Assembly: GCA_027459625.1 (NCBI GenBank)
Contig: DAIDHP010000002.1
Span: 1-64,000 of the forward strand
Reading direction: 5' to 3'
Source: Chthonomonadales bacterium
GTDB lineage: Bacteria; Armatimonadota; Chthonomonadetes; Chthonomonadales; CAJBBX01
Length of the DNA stretch: 64,000 nucleotides
Shown: positions 62,312 through 64,000 of the stretch, in pieces
Layout: the number at the start of each line of letters is the position of its first letter
Numbering within the stretch: position 1 is the stretch's first letter
Program-made: the position numbers and the translations under genes
The notes under the pieces: generated by a model
Database searches by the model: none
The model's input: the letters and a program-made list of their open reading frames with translations, nothing else
What the model was told of the DNA's origin: nothing

Positions 62312-63247
62312 ATGAGGCTTTTTATTAATGATAAGAAAAAGAAATTACTATTTCTCGCTACAGTAATATTTGTATTCTCTCTCTTATTCTTATTAAGAAA
62401 CTGTTCTCATAAAAAAAATACATTGAGTATTGATTAGGTATCTGTCAAAACTAATTTTCCATGTATTCAATTGGAGAATGTAATCTGGGCGTCAAATAAA
62501 TATGTTGTCGTGGGAGACAATGGAACGATCCTTACGAGTCTGAATGGTGTCAATTGGGAAAATGAATATTCGGGCATATCAACCAGATTGGATAAATCCA
62601 TATGGGCGGATAATAGGTTCATCATTGTAGGACTTCATGGAACAATTCTTACAAGTCTCGACTCTGTTAATTGGATAAAACAAAGTTCCGGTACTTCTAA
62701 CGAACTTAGAAGTGTAGCATGGGGCGATCATAAGTTTGTTGCCGTTGGTGATAACGGAAGTATATTAACTAGTACTGATGGAATTTCTTGGATCAGTCGT
62801 AAATCCCATACAACAAGCTGGTTGAACGATGTCATATGGAACAAAAAATATTTTTTGACTATTGGTGGAAATGGTACCATCCTTTATAGTCCAAATGGAA
62901 TAAACTTGAATCACTGTAACTCCGGAAATTATTATGATCTTCTTTCAATTGTATGGTCAGGAAAAAGATATGTTATAGTTGGAGGAAACGGGACAATACT
63001 TACAAGCAATAATGGTCTCAATTGGGAATCTATCCCATCCGGAACTCAACAATATCTTTTTGCACTCACTTGGACCGGCAAAATATTTATAACAGCCGGA
63101 GATTATGGAACTATTTACACAAGCACAAATGGATATAATTGGGTCAGAAGGTCTTCTCCGGTTTTAAGAGGATTTCAATCCGTCGCTTTCAATGGTCATC
63201 AATGTATTTTAGTGGGCACATGCGGTACTATTTTACGCTCTCCGTGA
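62312..63247 (+). pseudogene. Membrane-anchored seven-blade propeller protein interrupted by TAG
   Basis: An ATG at 62312 with a perfect GGAGG six bases upstream opens MRLFINDKKKKLLFLATVIFVFSLL, an N-terminal membrane anchor. After 41 codons a single TAG (62435-62437) interrupts the frame, which then continues unbroken to 63247 with seven Kelch/BNR-like blades of the form V-G-D-N-G-T-I-L-T-S-x-x-G-x-x-W (about 42 residues each). All parts are in one frame, so one nonsense mutation explains everything. No Pyl, Sec or suppressor genes are nearby. As a photosystem-II-assembly/YCF48-like or sialidase-like fold it would face outward; function unknown. Confidence 0.8.
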
Positions 63248-63344
63248 GTGTCAAATTATCGGAATCAAAAATACAAGAAATGAGAGTTCTTAAAGAAAGT
63301 GTTTCTTTTCGGCCGGCACTCAATGTGAAAAAATTTGTCTTTTC

Positions 63345-64000
63345 CTATTTCGCAACCTGGCAGATAGCGTAGAGAGAGACATCTCCGGGCATGGCCGCCG
63401 CATCATACACGCCCCAGTAGACTTCTCCAGTTATATTGTCTATCTCTCCGTTCGTCGCTAGCACCTTTCCGGGCATTTTGATGGTGTAATACAAGGCGCA
63501 CAAGTTGCCGGAGGAGTTGTCGTTCTGAGGGGATTTAATCTGATTGGCGTTCGCGTCTCCTGTCTCCTTCGCCACTTTAAAAATGGAGCGGACCAACTGG
63601 ATACGTTGATCGGCTGTTAATTTTTTGCCGAAGGTCTCTTTCAGCGATTCGATCATCGCGTTTCCTATCCTTTGATTCAAGCGATGCTCTGCGAGTTGAG
63701 GTTGCATCAATAGCACGGGAAGCAACGGTTCGCCCGGGCCGAAGATCGCCTTCCATATGAGTTTGACGGTGTTATGCGTAAGTTTGCGCACGTTCTCGTC
63801 TGTCGCTAGATTCGCGGGAAGGAGAGCTTTTAACTCCTTTAAGGACTTTTGGTCCATCTCCATGAAATGAGCATCCTTGGGACCGACCCAATGCAACGTT
63901 TCAATGTATTTCAGTCGATTTCCGCTTAACCGCTCGATCTTCACGGTATTGGCAAGGTAGGGCGTGGTTTTCCCGGTTTTTGGATCCATATTTTGAAGAT
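63345..64000 (-). CDS. Partial gene of unknown family (N-terminus outside the window)
   Basis: The last 217 codons of a minus-strand gene whose frame stays open to the window edge (LQN precedes the first Met at 63989), so the real start is probably outside. The protein has GKTTPYLANTVKIERLSGNRLKYIETLHWVG, a helical middle (NQRIGNAMIESLKETFGKKLTADQRIQLVRSIFKVAKETG) and a beta-rich end (ITGEVYWGVYDAAAMPGDVSLYAICQVAK). I do not recognise a family. GC and codon use match the main genome, so the AT-rich island ends near 63300. Confidence 0.65.
   Translation of the reverse strand, partial: LQNMDPKTGKTTPYLANTVKIERLSGNRLKYIETLHWVGPKDAHFMEMDQKSLKELKALLPANLATDENVRKLTHNTVKLIWKAIFGPGEPLLPVLLMQPQLAEHRLNQRIGNAMIESLKETFGKKLTADQRIQLVRSIFKVAKETGDANANQIKSPQNDNSSGNLCALYYTIKMPGKVLATNGEIDNITGEVYWGVYDAAAMPGDVSLYAICQVAK

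Noticed and set aside
62435-62437. TAG read as pyrrolysine
   Set aside because: No pylT, pylS or pylBCD genes are seen, and the surrounding island is decayed; nonsense mutation is simpler.
1-64000. tRNA or rRNA genes
   Set aside because: I scanned the intergenic regions for TTCGANTC-type T-loops and cloverleaf arms and found none convincing; a tRNAscan run would be decisive.

Overview
The window reads as a chromosomal segment of a Gram-negative-type, flagellated bacterium of moderate GC content. The mix of secreted carbohydrate-active proteins (GH127, a DUF5703/GH95-like enzyme with a LamG insert, GH38), 'H-X9-DG' and 'Y-S-V-G-P-D' type proteins, a DUF2079 relic, FliY-type motor protein and TrmFO fits Armatimonadota or a neighbouring phylum best. 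That placement is inference from gene content; no rRNA or tRNA gene is present to settle it.

Layout. (1) 1-8.3 kb: a minus-strand cassette resembling phage defence or restriction (PLD-nuclease/SNF2-type helicase, large adenine methylase, small third gene with a frameshift), bounded on both sides by same-orientation copies of a 111-bp four-hairpin repeat; on the right the repeat forms a ~250-bp tandem array. (2) 8.4-12.8 kb: convergent secreted proteins, a GH127 arabinofuranosidase and a propeller-like protein. (3) 13.3-24.5 kb: seven plus-strand genes in a row, namely an M28-peptidase-like/FtsX fusion of about 1,690 residues, an OPT-like transporter, an H-X9-DG membrane protein, an unknown protein with CxxC pairs, a PqqD-like protein, a second FtsX permease and a LolD/MacB-type ATPase. 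I read this as an uncharacterised ABC-type export or envelope system. (4) 24.6-37.7 kb: a mixed block with a DUF5703-type hydrolase, a translationally coupled esterase-methyltransferase pair, an SGNH hydrolase, RqcH, TrmFO, a membrane lipase-like protein and a sugar isomerase. (5) 37.8-42.8 kb: a signalling operon of a multi-PAS histidine kinase and two response regulators (HDOD; degenerate HD-GYP). (6) 43-49 kb: GH38 mannosidase, Gfo/Idh/MocA oxidoreductase, rsmG and larE. (7) 49-56.3 kb: minus-strand flagellar operon fliK-flgD-(TIGR02530-like)-flgE-fliL-fliM-fliY behind a sigma-28-like promoter. (8) 56.4-58.4 kb: thrS with a leader ORF and an attenuator-like terminator/antiterminator. (9) 58.5-63.3 kb: a decayed AT-rich accessory segment with a multiply frameshifted IS256-type transposase, a pentapeptide-repeat protein, a frameshifted DUF2079 membrane protein and a seven-blade propeller gene split by one in-frame TAG. 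(10) A partial gene runs off the right edge.

Several breaks (712-717, 61144-61149) fall at runs of six A, so single-base assembly errors must be considered beside real gene decay. No CRISPR array, rRNA, tRNA or replication origin was recognised.
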